64,000 nucleotides of DNA from Erythrobacter fulvus (GCF_028595285.1 NZ_JAQQXQ010000002.1:290301-354300), one strand, 5' to 3'; numbered from the stretch's first letter, positions 33,462 to 42,101 are shown. The notes: generated by a model from the sequence alone, not told the origin. Translations and numbers: made by a program.

Positions 33462-33815
33462 TCACTCGGCCGCCGGGTCCATGTAATCGCGGTAATAGGT
33501 CAGCTTGCCGCCGCTCACCTTGTAGATGCCCACGCCCCCGCGCGGGGCTGCGCCTTCCATGTGCATCGTCCATCGCGCCCAGACGGCATGATCGTCACCG
33601 CAGATTTCATCGACGGTGAAGTGGACTTTGCGGTCCCCCATTTCCTTCACCATCGTGGTCATGAAGCCCATGATCGCCTCGCGCCCGCGATATTGCCCCC
33701 AGATCGGGTCTTCGAGAAAGGCGTCCTCGGCGAAGAGATCGACCAGTTTCGTGTAGTCGCCGCTGTCCTGAATGCGCCAGAATTCCTCGATCACGCGCTG
33801 TGCTTCGCCGGGCAT
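33462..33815 (-). CDS. SnoaL/NTF2-fold protein (3)
   Basis: About 117 residues, short NTF2-fold domain: VIEEFWRIQDSGDYTKLVDLFAED, WGQYRGREAIMGFM, then YYRDYMD at the end. This is the ketosteroid-isomerase/SnoaL-like pattern with a His/Asp-lined pocket, but no catalytic residues can be fixed with confidence. It converges with the P450 3 operon, leaving a 1-nt gap, and is divergent from the CMD gene at 33936. Confidence 0.75.
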   Translation of the reverse strand: MPGEAQRVIEEFWRIQDSGDYTKLVDLFAEDAFLEDPIWGQYRGREAIMGFMTTMVKEMGDRKVHFTVDEICGDDHAVWARWTMHMEGAAPRGGVGIYKVSGGKLTYYRDYMDPAAE

Positions 33816-33870
33816 GGATCATCTCCTTGTGCTGGCGGCATTCTGCCATGACGCCGCGCCCCGTCCGCCT

Positions 33871-33888
33871 GTGAAAATGGCGAGGCGG
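33871..33888 (+). promoter_or_regulatory. possible distant copy of the shared upstream motif
   Basis: GTGAAAATGGCGAGGCGG ends 47 nt before the ATG at 33936. Only the TGGCGnGGnG half matches the copy at 39055; the T-run is replaced by A. GCTATC at about 33909 could be a -10. Listed as weak support. Confidence 0.22.
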
Positions 33889-33935
33889 ACGTTACGGCAC
33901 CCTCGGGCTATCCTCCCCTGCAAAGGAGAGGCGCC

Positions 33936-34469
33936 ATGTCCACCATCCCCCGCGTATCATCGGCGATTGCCGGAGAGCCTGCGCATTTCGGTTCCGTCCT
34001 CGCCCACCAGCCTGCCATCGCGGAAAGCTTCTTCGCGCTCTATGGCCGGTTCTGGGGATCGGACGTGCTGGCGGCGCGGATCAAGGAGGTGGCGCGGATG
34101 CGCAATGCGCGCGTCACCGAATGCGGGTTCTGCCGCAATGTCCGCTTCGACAAGGCGGTGGCCGAGGGCTTGGGCGAGGAGGTGGTGGACGACATCACCG
34201 ATGGCTACGAAACCTCCGACAAGCTGACCGATACCGAAAAGGCCGTGCTGAAGTTCACCGACGCGCTGATCCACGATCCCGAATTGCTGACCGGTGGCGC
34301 AAAGGCCGCGTTGCAACGCCACCTCACGCCTGCGCAGATTGCCGAACTGGGGCTGGGGGTGACGCTGTTCCTCGCGCTCGCCAAGGCGCTGATCACGATG
34401 GGGCTGGAGCCCGAGGTGATGGACCGCACCGTGCTGCCCACGCCTGCCGTGCTTGAGGCCGCGGAATGA
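33936..34469 (+). CDS. carboxymuconolactone decarboxylase (AhpD-like) family protein (2)
   Basis: About 177 residues, CMD/AhpD fold with Cys-Gly-Phe-Cys in VTECGFCRNVRFDKAVAEG, then DTEKAVLKFTDALIHDP and TPAQIAELGLGVTLFLALAK. AAAGGAGAGG precedes the ATG. It overlaps by 4 nt a second short helical protein (34466) that looks like its CxxC-less partner. A thiol-redox or peroxide-related function is typical of the family. Confidence 0.8.
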   Translation: MSTIPRVSSAIAGEPAHFGSVLAHQPAIAESFFALYGRFWGSDVLAARIKEVARMRNARVTECGFCRNVRFDKAVAEGLGEEVVDDITDGYETSDKLTDTEKAVLKFTDALIHDPELLTGGAKAALQRHLTPAQIAELGLGVTLFLALAKALITMGLEPEVMDRTVLPTPAVLEAAE

Positions 34470-34831
34470 GCGCGGTGCAAGCCGCGCTGGCGGGCGATCC
34501 GGTGCTGGCCGAACACTACGCCACCTTCCGTGCCAATGCCGAGGCTGCGCTCGATCCCGCGCTGGTGGCGCTGGTCCGCGATGCGGTGGCGGCGGTGCAC
34601 GGGATGGCGCGCGCGCCGGACGAAAGCATGCTCGACGATCGAACGAAGCTGTGCCTCGCCTATGCCCGGCGGATGCCGTTCGAGCATACGGCGATCAGCG
34701 ATGCTGAAGCCTCCGCCGTAACAGCGCATCTGGGCGAGGCGGGCTATGTCGCCTTCTCGGTGGTGACGGCGCTGGCCGATGCCGAATGCCGCGCGGCGAT
34801 GGTCGATCTGCCGGGGTTGGCAGGGGCCTAA
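34466..34831 (+). CDS. small CMD-associated helical protein
   Basis: About 121 residues, all helical. The pattern ALDPALVALVRDAVAAVHGMARAPDE, LDDRTKLCLAYARRMPFEHTAIS and LGEAGYVAFSVVTALADAECRAA resembles the helical repeat of CMD/AhpD-like proteins but without CxxC. It overlaps the preceding CMD gene by ATGA and probably forms a complex with it, as a degenerate subunit. Its stop overlaps that of the convergent VOC gene. Confidence 0.65.
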   Translation: MSAVQAALAGDPVLAEHYATFRANAEAALDPALVALVRDAVAAVHGMARAPDESMLDDRTKLCLAYARRMPFEHTAISDAEASAVTAHLGEAGYVAFSVVTALADAECRAAMVDLPGLAGA

Positions 34832-35346
34832 CCCAGCTCACGGATAAGATCGCGCCCGTCCCATCCCTGCGCGGCCTGCGCTACGAAGTCGTAGAACCCC
34901 GTCAGCTGCTCGGTAGGCTCATAGAGTTCGAGCATGTGCCCGAGGCTCGCCCGCGTATCGACAAAGGCGAAGGCGGTGCCGGTCTGCGTCACGGAAAGCT
35001 GGGCCAGCGGGCTGCCCAGGCTCTCGAAGCGGGCGATCTCGCTTTGCAGATCATCGACGAACAGCGCCGCGTGATGCAGCCCTCCGCGCCCCGAGCCATG
35101 CGGGAACATGTCGTGCAGCGCGCTGTCGTCGGAATTGTGCTGCACCACCAGCTCCACCATCACGCTGCCCCATTGGCCATAGGCGCTGGAATGGTCGAAA
35201 GTTCGTTCGATCCCGCGATGGTGCGAGGATGACAGCGCCACATGGCGCAGCACGAAGAACGGCCCCGAACCGAATTGGCGGTGATGCGCTGCCGCCGCGG
35301 CTTCAAGATCATTGACCTTGTAGGCCAGTTGCCGGACCGGCAGCAC
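34828..35346 (-). CDS. VOC (glyoxalase/dioxygenase-fold) protein
   Basis: About 172 residues with two beta-alpha-beta3 modules of the vicinal-oxygen-chelate fold: VRQLAYKVNDLEAAAAAHHRQFG and GGLHHAALFVDDLQSEIARFESLG, ending GHMLELYEPT. Likely metal ligands are His in LHHAALF and Glu in MLELYE, as in glyoxalase-I/methylmalonyl-CoA-epimerase-like proteins. It lies 1 nt after the acyl-CoA synthetase gene in a leftward pair. Isomerisation, epimerisation or ring-cleavage chemistry are all possible. Confidence 0.78.
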   Translation of the reverse strand: MLPVRQLAYKVNDLEAAAAAHHRQFGSGPFFVLRHVALSSSHHRGIERTFDHSSAYGQWGSVMVELVVQHNSDDSALHDMFPHGSGRGGLHHAALFVDDLQSEIARFESLGSPLAQLSVTQTGTAFAFVDTRASLGHMLELYEPTEQLTGFYDFVAQAAQGWDGRDLIRELG

Positions 35347-35347
35347 G

Positions 35348-36940
35348 TCAGTTAACCGCGCGATCCTTGCCCGCCCAGTAAGGCGCGCGCAGTTCGCGCC
35401 GCAGGATCTTGCCCGAAGGGTTGCGCGGCAGGGCGGGGATGAAATCGACCGACTTGGGGCACTTGTAACCCGCGATATGCTGGCGTGCGTGCGCGATCAG
35501 CTCCGCCTCGCTCAGCTCCTCGCCCGGTTTTACTACCACGCAGGCCTTCACCGCTTCGCCCCATTTGGCATCGGGCACGCCGATCACCGCCACATCCGCC
35601 ACCTTGGGGTGGGCATAGAGCGCGTTTTCCACCTCGGCCGGATAGACGTTCTCGCCGCCCGAGATGATCATGTCCTTCACCCGGTCGTGGATGTAGAGAT
35701 AGCCGTCCTCGTCGAGGTATCCGGCATCGCCGGTGCGCAGCCAGCCTTCGGCGTCGATCGTGGCGGCGGTGGCTTCGGGATTGTTCCAGTAGCCGCGCAT
35801 GTTCTTGCTCGATCGTGTGGCGATTTCGCCCACGGTGCCGGTGGGGACTTCGTTCCCCGCCTCGTCGATGATCTTGATCTCCACCCCGGCGAGCGGCTTG
35901 CCGACCGAGCGCATGCGGGGGCTGCCTTCGGGCACGTGATCTTCGGGATCGAGCGCGACGATGGTGCCGCTGGTCTCGGTCATGCCGTACATTTGCACGA
36001 AGCCGCAGCCCATCACCCGCATCGCCTCGCGCATCAGTTCGAGCGGGATGGGCGAGGCGCCGTAGGTGACGTATTTGAGGCGGCTGAAATCGACATCGTT
36101 CACCCGCGGATGGTTGAGCAGAATCTGGATCGCGGCGGGCACGAGGAAGATCTTGGAGATGTTGAAATTCTGGATCAGGTCCAGTGCCTTGGTCGGATCA
36201 TATTCGGGCAGGACGATCGAATTGGTTCCCGCAACCATCGTGCCGATGCCGGTGCCGGTGCCCGAAATGTGGAAGCACGGCATTGCCAGCAGCGTGACAT
36301 CGCCCGGGATCGGCTCCTGCCATTGGCGCATCTCCTCCCCGCTCGCCATCGCATCGCGGCTGGAGAGGATCGAACCGTGGGTCATCACCGCGCCCTTGGG
36401 CTTGCCGGTGGTGCCAGAAGTATAGAGCTGCAAGGCGTCGTCTTCCGGCTTCACCTTGTGTGCGGGCGGTGTGGCGGGAAAGCCGTCGCGCCAGGTGCGG
36501 TAATCGGTGCCGGCATATTCGGGCGCGTCGATGCCGATCACCAGTTCGACATGCGGCACAGCAGCGCGCACCTGATCGATCATCGCCGCGAAACCTTCGC
36601 CCACGAACACCACGCGGGCTTGCGAATTGTCGAGGATATAGGCAACCTCGGGCGCGGCGAGGCGCCAGTTGACCGGGGTCATCACTGCGCCGATCCGCGC
36701 CGCGCCGACGAAAGCCTCGAAATAGAGCGGATGGTTCTTGCCAAGGAAAGCGACGCGATCGCCCGGCTTCACCCCCAGCGCGACCAGACCGTTCGCCACC
36801 CGGTTCGCGCCGTCGTCCAGCTCCGCGAAGCTGATTTCCTCGTCGCCGTAGGTGAAGGCGATCACGTCGCCCTGATTGCGCGCGTGTTCCGCCACGATGT
36901 CGCAGAATGAATCTGCGGCGCGTTCTGCAATGTCTCCCAT
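35348..36940 (-). CDS. AMP-dependent acyl-CoA synthetase/ligase (FadD-like)
   Basis: About 530 residues, ANL superfamily, activating a carboxylate to its CoA ester via an acyl-adenylate. Motifs: P-loop YTSGTTGKPKGAVMTHGS, QMYGMTETSG (A5), GWLRTGDAGYLDEDGYLYIHDR (A7), IISGGENVYPAEVE (A8), and catalytic Lys near the end in NPSGKILRRELR (A10). It is close in look to FadD3/FadD17-type ligases used for steroid and other cyclic acids. ATG 36940 (MGDIAERAADSF) matches the usual family start; an ATG at 36991 would add 17 residues. This is the only CoA ligase in the window, so it is the probable entry point to CoA chemistry. Confidence 0.87.
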   Translation of the reverse strand: MGDIAERAADSFCDIVAEHARNQGDVIAFTYGDEEISFAELDDGANRVANGLVALGVKPGDRVAFLGKNHPLYFEAFVGAARIGAVMTPVNWRLAAPEVAYILDNSQARVVFVGEGFAAMIDQVRAAVPHVELVIGIDAPEYAGTDYRTWRDGFPATPPAHKVKPEDDALQLYTSGTTGKPKGAVMTHGSILSSRDAMASGEEMRQWQEPIPGDVTLLAMPCFHISGTGTGIGTMVAGTNSIVLPEYDPTKALDLIQNFNISKIFLVPAAIQILLNHPRVNDVDFSRLKYVTYGASPIPLELMREAMRVMGCGFVQMYGMTETSGTIVALDPEDHVPEGSPRMRSVGKPLAGVEIKIIDEAGNEVPTGTVGEIATRSSKNMRGYWNNPEATAATIDAEGWLRTGDAGYLDEDGYLYIHDRVKDMIISGGENVYPAEVENALYAHPKVADVAVIGVPDAKWGEAVKACVVVKPGEELSEAELIAHARQHIAGYKCPKSVDFIPALPRNPSGKILRRELRAPYWAGKDRAVN

Positions 36941-37027
36941 GGGGCAAGCAGATAGACCGCCCGAAAGGCTGCTGTCATTGGCACAATTCATAGCGGCGCC
37001 GGGGCGAGGCCGCGTTAGGGTGGGCGG

Positions 37028-37435
37028 ATGGATATTCCCTCAGGCTTTGAACCCGCAGGTTTCACGCCCGGTTTTCTCGACCATGGCGGGCCCTATTATC
37101 TCGGCCCTGCCGTGGATGGCGTGCGGGTGGTGGGCCTCAGGATTGTGCCGCACCACATCAATTATCAGGATGCAGCCCACGGCGGCGTGATCTCCACCTT
37201 TGCCGATGTTGCCCTGAGCCATGCGGTTTATGATGCCGAGCGGCCCCGCCTCGCACCCTCCACAGTGACGCTGACGGTCAATTACCTGTCCGGTGCGCGG
37301 CTGGGCGACTGGCTGGAGGCCCGCGTCAGGATTGATCGTATGGGTGGGCGCACCGCCTATACCTCGGGCGGGATCTGGCGCGGGGACGAACAGATCGCGA
37401 CGATGAGCGGGGTATTCGCGTTCAAGCGGCCCTAA
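37028..37435 (+). CDS. PaaI-type hotdog thioesterase
   Basis: About 135 residues, one hotdog domain. HHINYQDAAHGGVISTFADVALSHAV contains the PaaI/YbgC-like HGGxxxxxxD helix, and LTVNYLSGARLGDWLEA and the end GVFAFKRP follow the family. These enzymes hydrolyse aryl- or acyl-CoA thioesters to free CoA from dead-end intermediates. It is divergent from the acyl-CoA synthetase (87-bp shared region with GTTAGGG about 37014-37020) and overlaps the convergent NTF2 gene by 4 nt. Confidence 0.83.
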   Translation: MDIPSGFEPAGFTPGFLDHGGPYYLGPAVDGVRVVGLRIVPHHINYQDAAHGGVISTFADVALSHAVYDAERPRLAPSTVTLTVNYLSGARLGDWLEARVRIDRMGGRTAYTSGGIWRGDEQIATMSGVFAFKRP

Positions 37436-37971
37436 CCGAGCCAATGCCGCACAGCCGCGGTCGCGGGATCGCGCTCGTCGTGATAGCCAGCCGCGCCCTC
37501 GGGCGTGTCCGACAGGTCGGCCCCCTCCATCACCCGGAACTCGCGCCAGTCATAGAGGCCCGTGCGCTGGGCGATGCGCCATTCTCCGGCCCGCTTCTCG
37601 AACCGGTCGACATAGCGCCCCGCGACAATCGCGGAGTAGATCACGCCCTTGTCGGGAAACACCGCCGCCAGCGGATAGCCGGGCGGAATGGTGTGCATCG
37701 CCGTCATATAGGTTTCGGTGTGGCAGACGGTGTCGCCTTCGAACCCGAAGATCGTCTGGCCCAATTGGTGCTGGGTGGCGAGGCACGGGTCAATCACGGC
37801 GCGGGCCTGATCGACGAACCCGCGCCAGTCGCCCTCGATCACGCCGAAGCGGAAAGTGGCGTCGGCATGGAACAGCCGCTCCATCATCCCCCAGCGCCGA
37901 CGGTCGATCGCGTGGGCATAGGCGGCCAGAATATCGCGGATGGCCTCGCGGTCTTCGATTGTGCCCGTCAT
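37432..37971 (-). CDS. SnoaL/NTF2-fold protein (4)
   Basis: About 179 residues, related in layout to the protein at 32942: EDREAIRDILAAYAHAIDRRRW at the N-terminus and GRYVDRFEKRAGEWRIAQRTGLYDWRE near the end. It has the SnoaL-like fold of the aromatic-dioxygenase small-subunit/dehydrochlorinase-like group. It starts in a 4-nt overlap with the MDR gene stop, so it is its operon partner. Likely isomerase, dehydratase or hydratase on the pathway intermediate (inference). Confidence 0.77.
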   Translation of the reverse strand: MTGTIEDREAIRDILAAYAHAIDRRRWGMMERLFHADATFRFGVIEGDWRGFVDQARAVIDPCLATQHQLGQTIFGFEGDTVCHTETYMTAMHTIPPGYPLAAVFPDKGVIYSAIVAGRYVDRFEKRAGEWRIAQRTGLYDWREFRVMEGADLSDTPEGAAGYHDERDPATAAVRHWLG

Positions 37972-38981
37972 TGCTCCAGCTCCACGATCACCTTGCCGAT
38001 ATTGCCCCCGGTGAAGAGTTTCGCATAGGCGGCAAGCGTGTTCTCCAGCCCCCGCGTCACGTCATAGGGCATCACCAGATCGCCCGCCTCGTACCAGCCG
38101 CGAAGGCGCTCGGTCAGGGCCGGGCCTTCGTGCATGAAGTCGGGCGAGAAGAAGCCTTCGACGCGCAGGCGGCGCATCAGCACCTGATCGAATTCCGCAG
38201 GCGCCGTGCGCGTGCCGGACGAATAGTCGGCGAGCAGCCCGCACACCGCGATCCGGCCATAGTGGTTCATGCGGGTGAGCACCTGATCCAGCAGCGCCCC
38301 GCCGACATTGTCGAAATAGACGTCGAAGCCGGAGCCATTTGTTTTGGCCGCATCGAGTTGCGCGCCCACGTCACCCGCCTTGTAATCGACCGCGCCCGCG
38401 ATCCCGAGTTCGCCGGTCAGATAGGCGCATTTTTCCGCGCCGCCGGCGATCCCCCACGCCTCGCAGCCGAGCAGCTTTGCAATCTGCACCGCGAGGATGC
38501 CGGTTGCCCCGGCGGCGGCGGACACCAGCACCCGCTCTCCCGGCTTGGCCGCACCAGTTTGTTCGACGCCCCACAGCGCGGTCCAGCCGTTCATGCCGAG
38601 CGGGCCGAACCATGCGCGCCGGTCCGCCACCGACGGATCGAGCACGATCGCGCCCGACATGACGGCATCGACCGTGCTGATATCCGCCCATTGCCCGAAG
38701 GCGCGCACCAGATCGCCGGGGACGAAACCTTGGGCGCGACTCTCGGTCACCTCGCCCAGCACCAGCCCCGTCATCGGGATGCCGAGCGGCAGCGGCGGCT
38801 GGTATCCGTCCTCGCGGCTGGTGAGCCACAACCGCGTGCCCGCATCCATCGACAGGTGCGAATTGCGGATGCGGATCTCGCCTTCCGCAAGCGGGGCGAG
38901 CGGGGCGTCCACCAGCGCCAGCGCGCCAGCGAAATCATTGCCTTCGGGGCGGCTTTCAATGCGCCAGAAACGGTTGTTCAT
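37968..38981 (-). CDS. MDR-family NADP-dependent oxidoreductase (3)
   Basis: About 337 residues, third zinc-free MDR of the LTB4DH/CurA group: IRNSHLSMDAGTRLW, VSAAAGATGILAVQIAKLLG with IAGG, FDVYFDNVGGALLD, and C-terminal LFTGGNIGKVIVELEQ. Enone reduction with NADPH is expected. ATG 38981 is preferred to a GTG two codons upstream. It is coupled to the NTF2-fold gene and divergent from the NmrA-like gene. Confidence 0.86.
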   Translation of the reverse strand: MNNRFWRIESRPEGNDFAGALALVDAPLAPLAEGEIRIRNSHLSMDAGTRLWLTSREDGYQPPLPLGIPMTGLVLGEVTESRAQGFVPGDLVRAFGQWADISTVDAVMSGAIVLDPSVADRRAWFGPLGMNGWTALWGVEQTGAAKPGERVLVSAAAGATGILAVQIAKLLGCEAWGIAGGAEKCAYLTGELGIAGAVDYKAGDVGAQLDAAKTNGSGFDVYFDNVGGALLDQVLTRMNHYGRIAVCGLLADYSSGTRTAPAEFDQVLMRRLRVEGFFSPDFMHEGPALTERLRGWYEAGDLVMPYDVTRGLENTLAAYAKLFTGGNIGKVIVELEQ

Positions 38982-39054
38982 GGCCACACTGTCCGGGCGC
39001 TTCGTCGCTACGGCAACCCCGCCTTTTCGCTAGGGGGTTTCAGGCCTGCGGCTA

Positions 39055-39073
39055 TCATTTTGGCGCGGTGCGC
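39055..39073 (+). promoter_or_regulatory. shared upstream motif, copy 4 (strong)
   Basis: TCATTTTGGCGCGGTGCGC ends 56 nt before the ATG at 39130 and matches 17 of 19 positions of the copy at 27581-27599 in the same orientation relative to the gene. CCTAGT follows about 14 nt later as a possible -10. Confidence 0.5.
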
Positions 39074-39129
39074 AGGGGACCGCGGGTTCCTAGTCTTTCG
39101 CCAAGACCACAAGAGGGGAGAGAGACAGC

Positions 39130-40077
39130 ATGGCACTCATCACGGTGATCGGCGCGACCGGCCGGCAAGGCATGGCGCAGGTGCGGCAGGCGCTGGCAGC
39201 AGGCTATGACGTGCGCGCGATCTCGCGCCGCCCGGATGCGCTCGACGGGGCGCCTATCGACGGGGTCGAGCGGGTCGAGGTGCGCAATATGGACCTCTAT
39301 GACACCGCGACCTTCCATGACGCGCTCGAAGGGTCGGACTACATCTTCTACACCCACCCGCTGCAGGCCCGGGCGGACCGCGCCTACCTGATCGGCGAAG
39401 TCGGCAAGGTGGCCGCATCGCTGAACGTCAAGCGCGTGGTGTGGAACACTTCGAGCTGGATTCCGGACAAGCCCGGCGATCCCTTCACCTATGGCGAGAA
39501 CACCAAGGGCATCAACGCGCTGTGGCGTTCCGGCGCAGCGGGGACGGTGTTCGGCAGCGTGCTGTTCATGGACAACCTGCTGACCAACTGGGCACGGCCC
39601 TTCATCGTGAACGAAGGCCGCTATGTGTACCCGCACAACCCCAATCTGGAAGCCAACTGGATCAGCCTCGACGACGTGGCGAAGTTCATGCTGGCCAGCA
39701 TCGAGCGGCCAGACATGGAGGGCGCGTGGCTCAATATCGGCGGGCCGGAGCGGCTGGTCGGCAAGCAGGTGACGCAGTGCCTGTCCGAAGCGCTGGACAA
39801 GGACATCACCTACGATCCCTGCACGCCTGAGGAATTCGGCCGCTATCTGGTCGATGCGGCGGGCGACAGCATGCCCGCGGAAATGCGCGAGGAATTCGCC
39901 AAGGGCATCCAGGCCTTCTACGAATACAATAACACCGCCCCGACCAAGCCCTTCGCCGTCGACATGGAGCATGTCTACGAACGCTTCCCCGAGCTTGACG
40001 GCAAGCTGGAAACCATGGGCGAATGGACCAAGCGGCAGGACTGGGGCGAAAGCAATTACCGGCCTGCGTTCGGGTAG
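39130..40077 (+). CDS. NmrA-like NAD(P)-binding protein (atypical SDR)
   Basis: About 315 residues. The N-terminal VIGATGRQGMAQVRQALAAG is the GxxGxxG loop of atypical SDRs of the NmrA/isoflavone-reductase-like group, followed by ISRR and MDLYDTATFHDAL. The C-terminal half (ANWISLDDVAKFMLAS, LNIGGPERLVG) is the substrate or regulatory lid. Members are NADP-dependent reductases or redox-sensing regulators; context with an SDR 9 bp downstream favours an enzyme. GAGGGGAGAG precedes the ATG. Confidence 0.8.
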   Translation: MALITVIGATGRQGMAQVRQALAAGYDVRAISRRPDALDGAPIDGVERVEVRNMDLYDTATFHDALEGSDYIFYTHPLQARADRAYLIGEVGKVAASLNVKRVVWNTSSWIPDKPGDPFTYGENTKGINALWRSGAAGTVFGSVLFMDNLLTNWARPFIVNEGRYVYPHNPNLEANWISLDDVAKFMLASIERPDMEGAWLNIGGPERLVGKQVTQCLSEALDKDITYDPCTPEEFGRYLVDAAGDSMPAEMREEFAKGIQAFYEYNNTAPTKPFAVDMEHVYERFPELDGKLETMGEWTKRQDWGESNYRPAFG

Positions 40078-40086
40078 GCCCGGATC

Positions 40087-40857
40087 ATGACCCGCAGGGT
40101 TGAAGGCAAGGTTGCGCTGGTGACCGGCGGCGCGTCGCGCCCCGGTCTCGGCTTTGCCATTGCCGAACGGCTGGCCGAAGAAGGCGCCATCGTCATCCTG
40201 ACCGATGTCGATGCCGGCGGCGTCGCGGAAAGCGCGCGGCTGATCTGCGAACGCAACCTCGCTGCCGAGGCCATGGTGCACGATGTCGCGTCGGAAGCGG
40301 ACTGGACCCGGGTGGTCGAGGATATTCTCGGTCGGCACGGGCGCCTGGACATCGTGGTCAATAACGCCGGGATTCTCGATATCGCCGCGATTGCGGACGA
40401 TCACGCGCTGGCCGGGCTGCGGCGGCAGCTGGAGGTGAACGTCGTCGGCTGCTTCATGGGCACGCAGGCCGGGGTGAGGGCGATGCGCGCGTGCGGCAAT
40501 GGCGGTGCGATCATCAACCTGTCGTCGGTTGCGGGGAAAGTCGGCTTTCGCGGCAGCGCGTCCTATGCCGCAACCAAAGGCGCGGTGAAGCTGATGACCA
40601 AGTCGGTCGCGCTCGAAACCGCAGCCGAGGGGATCAGGGTCAACTCCGTCCATCCCGGCATCATCCGCACCAATATGCAGCAGCAGGGGCTGGAGGATAA
40701 TTCGGCGAATTACGACGCGATCGTTGCCGGCATCCCCGCGCGGCGGCTGGGCGACCCGCGCGACATCGCGAATTGCGTGCTGTTCCTGGCCTCTGACGAG
40801 GCTGGCTATGTCAACGGGGCGGAGTTCGTCGTGGACGGTGGCTACACCGCCCAATAA
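40087..40857 (+). CDS. SDR family oxidoreductase (SDR 5)
   Basis: About 256 residues, classical SDR: TGGASRPGLGFA cofactor loop, TDVD (NAD-leaning Asp), NNAG, NLSS and YAATK, HPGIIRTNM, and FVVDGGYTAQ at the end. It is similar to cyclopentanol- or hydroxysteroid-dehydrogenase-type enzymes. It lies 9 bp after the NmrA-like gene in a two-gene operon and converges on the Rieske oxygenase. Confidence 0.85.
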   Translation: MTRRVEGKVALVTGGASRPGLGFAIAERLAEEGAIVILTDVDAGGVAESARLICERNLAAEAMVHDVASEADWTRVVEDILGRHGRLDIVVNNAGILDIAAIADDHALAGLRRQLEVNVVGCFMGTQAGVRAMRACGNGGAIINLSSVAGKVGFRGSASYAATKGAVKLMTKSVALETAAEGIRVNSVHPGIIRTNMQQQGLEDNSANYDAIVAGIPARRLGDPRDIANCVLFLASDEAGYVNGAEFVVDGGYTAQ

Positions 40858-40871
40858 CGCGGCCCCGCCCG

Positions 40872-42101
40872 TTACTCCGCCGCTTCGCGCTGCTCGGCGG
40901 CAAAGATGTCCAGCAATTCGGCATCGCTCGCATTGGTCAGCCGCTCCACCCACTGGTGGAACACCTGCCCGCCGCGTTCATTGCGGCCGAACAGCACTTC
41001 CTTCATAAGCCCCGATTGCAATGCCTGGTGCTGGCGCTTGCCGGTGGCGTAATCCTCGTCGCGGACAACCACTTCGAGGAAGTCGAACTGTTCGTGCGCC
41101 GATTTGACGTCGGCTTCGGTCTCGGGCCGGTTTTCCATGACGTAGAACTGGGTGGTGTAGCTTTCGCCCACCTTGTCGCCCGGGAACAGCTGGCTGATCA
41201 TCGCGCCGCGCTGCCCGCCGCCGTAGAAACTGGCGATCGAGATGTGCGGGAAGATCGTCCACACACCCTGCACCAGCACTTCCTGCGGCAGCTCCTCGTC
41301 GGCAAGGGCTTCGAGGTCCATCTGCTGGTCATCCTCGCCCGACACCTTGATCGCGAATTTCGACGGGGTGCTGAGGCGCTGGTGCGGGCCGAAGGCGAAG
41401 TAATTGGCACGGTTGTAGAAATCCGAACCGAAGGTATTCGCGTGCAGCACCGGCAGGTGATAGAAATCGAGATAGCCGTCGTACGCCGTCTTCCAGTTCG
41501 GCCCCGCCAGCGTGCGCTGCGCGAACAGCGTCCAGCCGTCGAACTCGAACGCCTTGAGCAATTCGTCATAGCCGCACAGGTAATCGGCAATCGAAAGCTT
41601 GCTGTCGGGATCGAGCGTCGCCCAGATCAGCCCCGCGCTTTCGTAGACCGGGAAACGTTTGAGGCACAGCGCCGCCTTGTCCACCGCGCCGAAATCCTTC
41701 GCGCTTGCCACGCCCACCAGATCGCCGTCATTCTTGAAGGTCCAGCCGTGATAGCCGCAGGTGAACCGGCTGGCATTGCCGCTGCCGCTTGCCACCGGGT
41801 TGCCGCGATGGGTGCACATGTTGAGGAACGCGCCCACGCTGCCGTCGCGCTGGCGGGTCAGCAACAGCGGCACGCCGCAGATGTCCATCGCCTTGTAATC
41901 GCCCGGGTTCGGCAGCTCGCAGGACGGCGCGACCATCAGCGGCAGGCGGCGGAAGATGTTGCGCTTTTCCAGTTCGAACAGGGCTTCGTCGGTATAGGCG
42001 CTGGCGGGGACGCGCACGACTTCGTCGGCATATTCCATGGTGTCCGCGGCGCCGTGCGCCACCAGATTGCGGGTCATGGCGATCAGTTTGTCGCGTGACA
42101 T
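40872..42101 (-). CDS. Rieske non-heme iron oxygenase, alpha subunit (1)
   Basis: About 409 residues. The Rieske [2Fe-2S] ligands are Cys96/His98 (MCTHRGN) and Cys115/His118 (CGYHGW). The catalytic-domain iron site is DGYLDFYHLPVLH (His-x4-His preceded by the bridging Asp). The GGGGAGGAA ribosome site is 6 nt from the ATG. It could be a ring hydroxylase, demethylase or side-chain monooxygenase; no beta subunit or reductase is adjacent, so it is probably a one-component-alpha (alpha3) oxygenase fed by an unlinked reductase. Its gene follows the TonB receptor on the same strand. Confidence 0.87.
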   Translation of the reverse strand: MSRDKLIAMTRNLVAHGAADTMEYADEVVRVPASAYTDEALFELEKRNIFRRLPLMVAPSCELPNPGDYKAMDICGVPLLLTRQRDGSVGAFLNMCTHRGNPVASGSGNASRFTCGYHGWTFKNDGDLVGVASAKDFGAVDKAALCLKRFPVYESAGLIWATLDPDSKLSIADYLCGYDELLKAFEFDGWTLFAQRTLAGPNWKTAYDGYLDFYHLPVLHANTFGSDFYNRANYFAFGPHQRLSTPSKFAIKVSGEDDQQMDLEALADEELPQEVLVQGVWTIFPHISIASFYGGGQRGAMISQLFPGDKVGESYTTQFYVMENRPETEADVKSAHEQFDFLEVVVRDEDYATGKRQHQALQSGLMKEVLFGRNERGGQVFHQWVERLTNASDAELLDIFAAEQREAAE

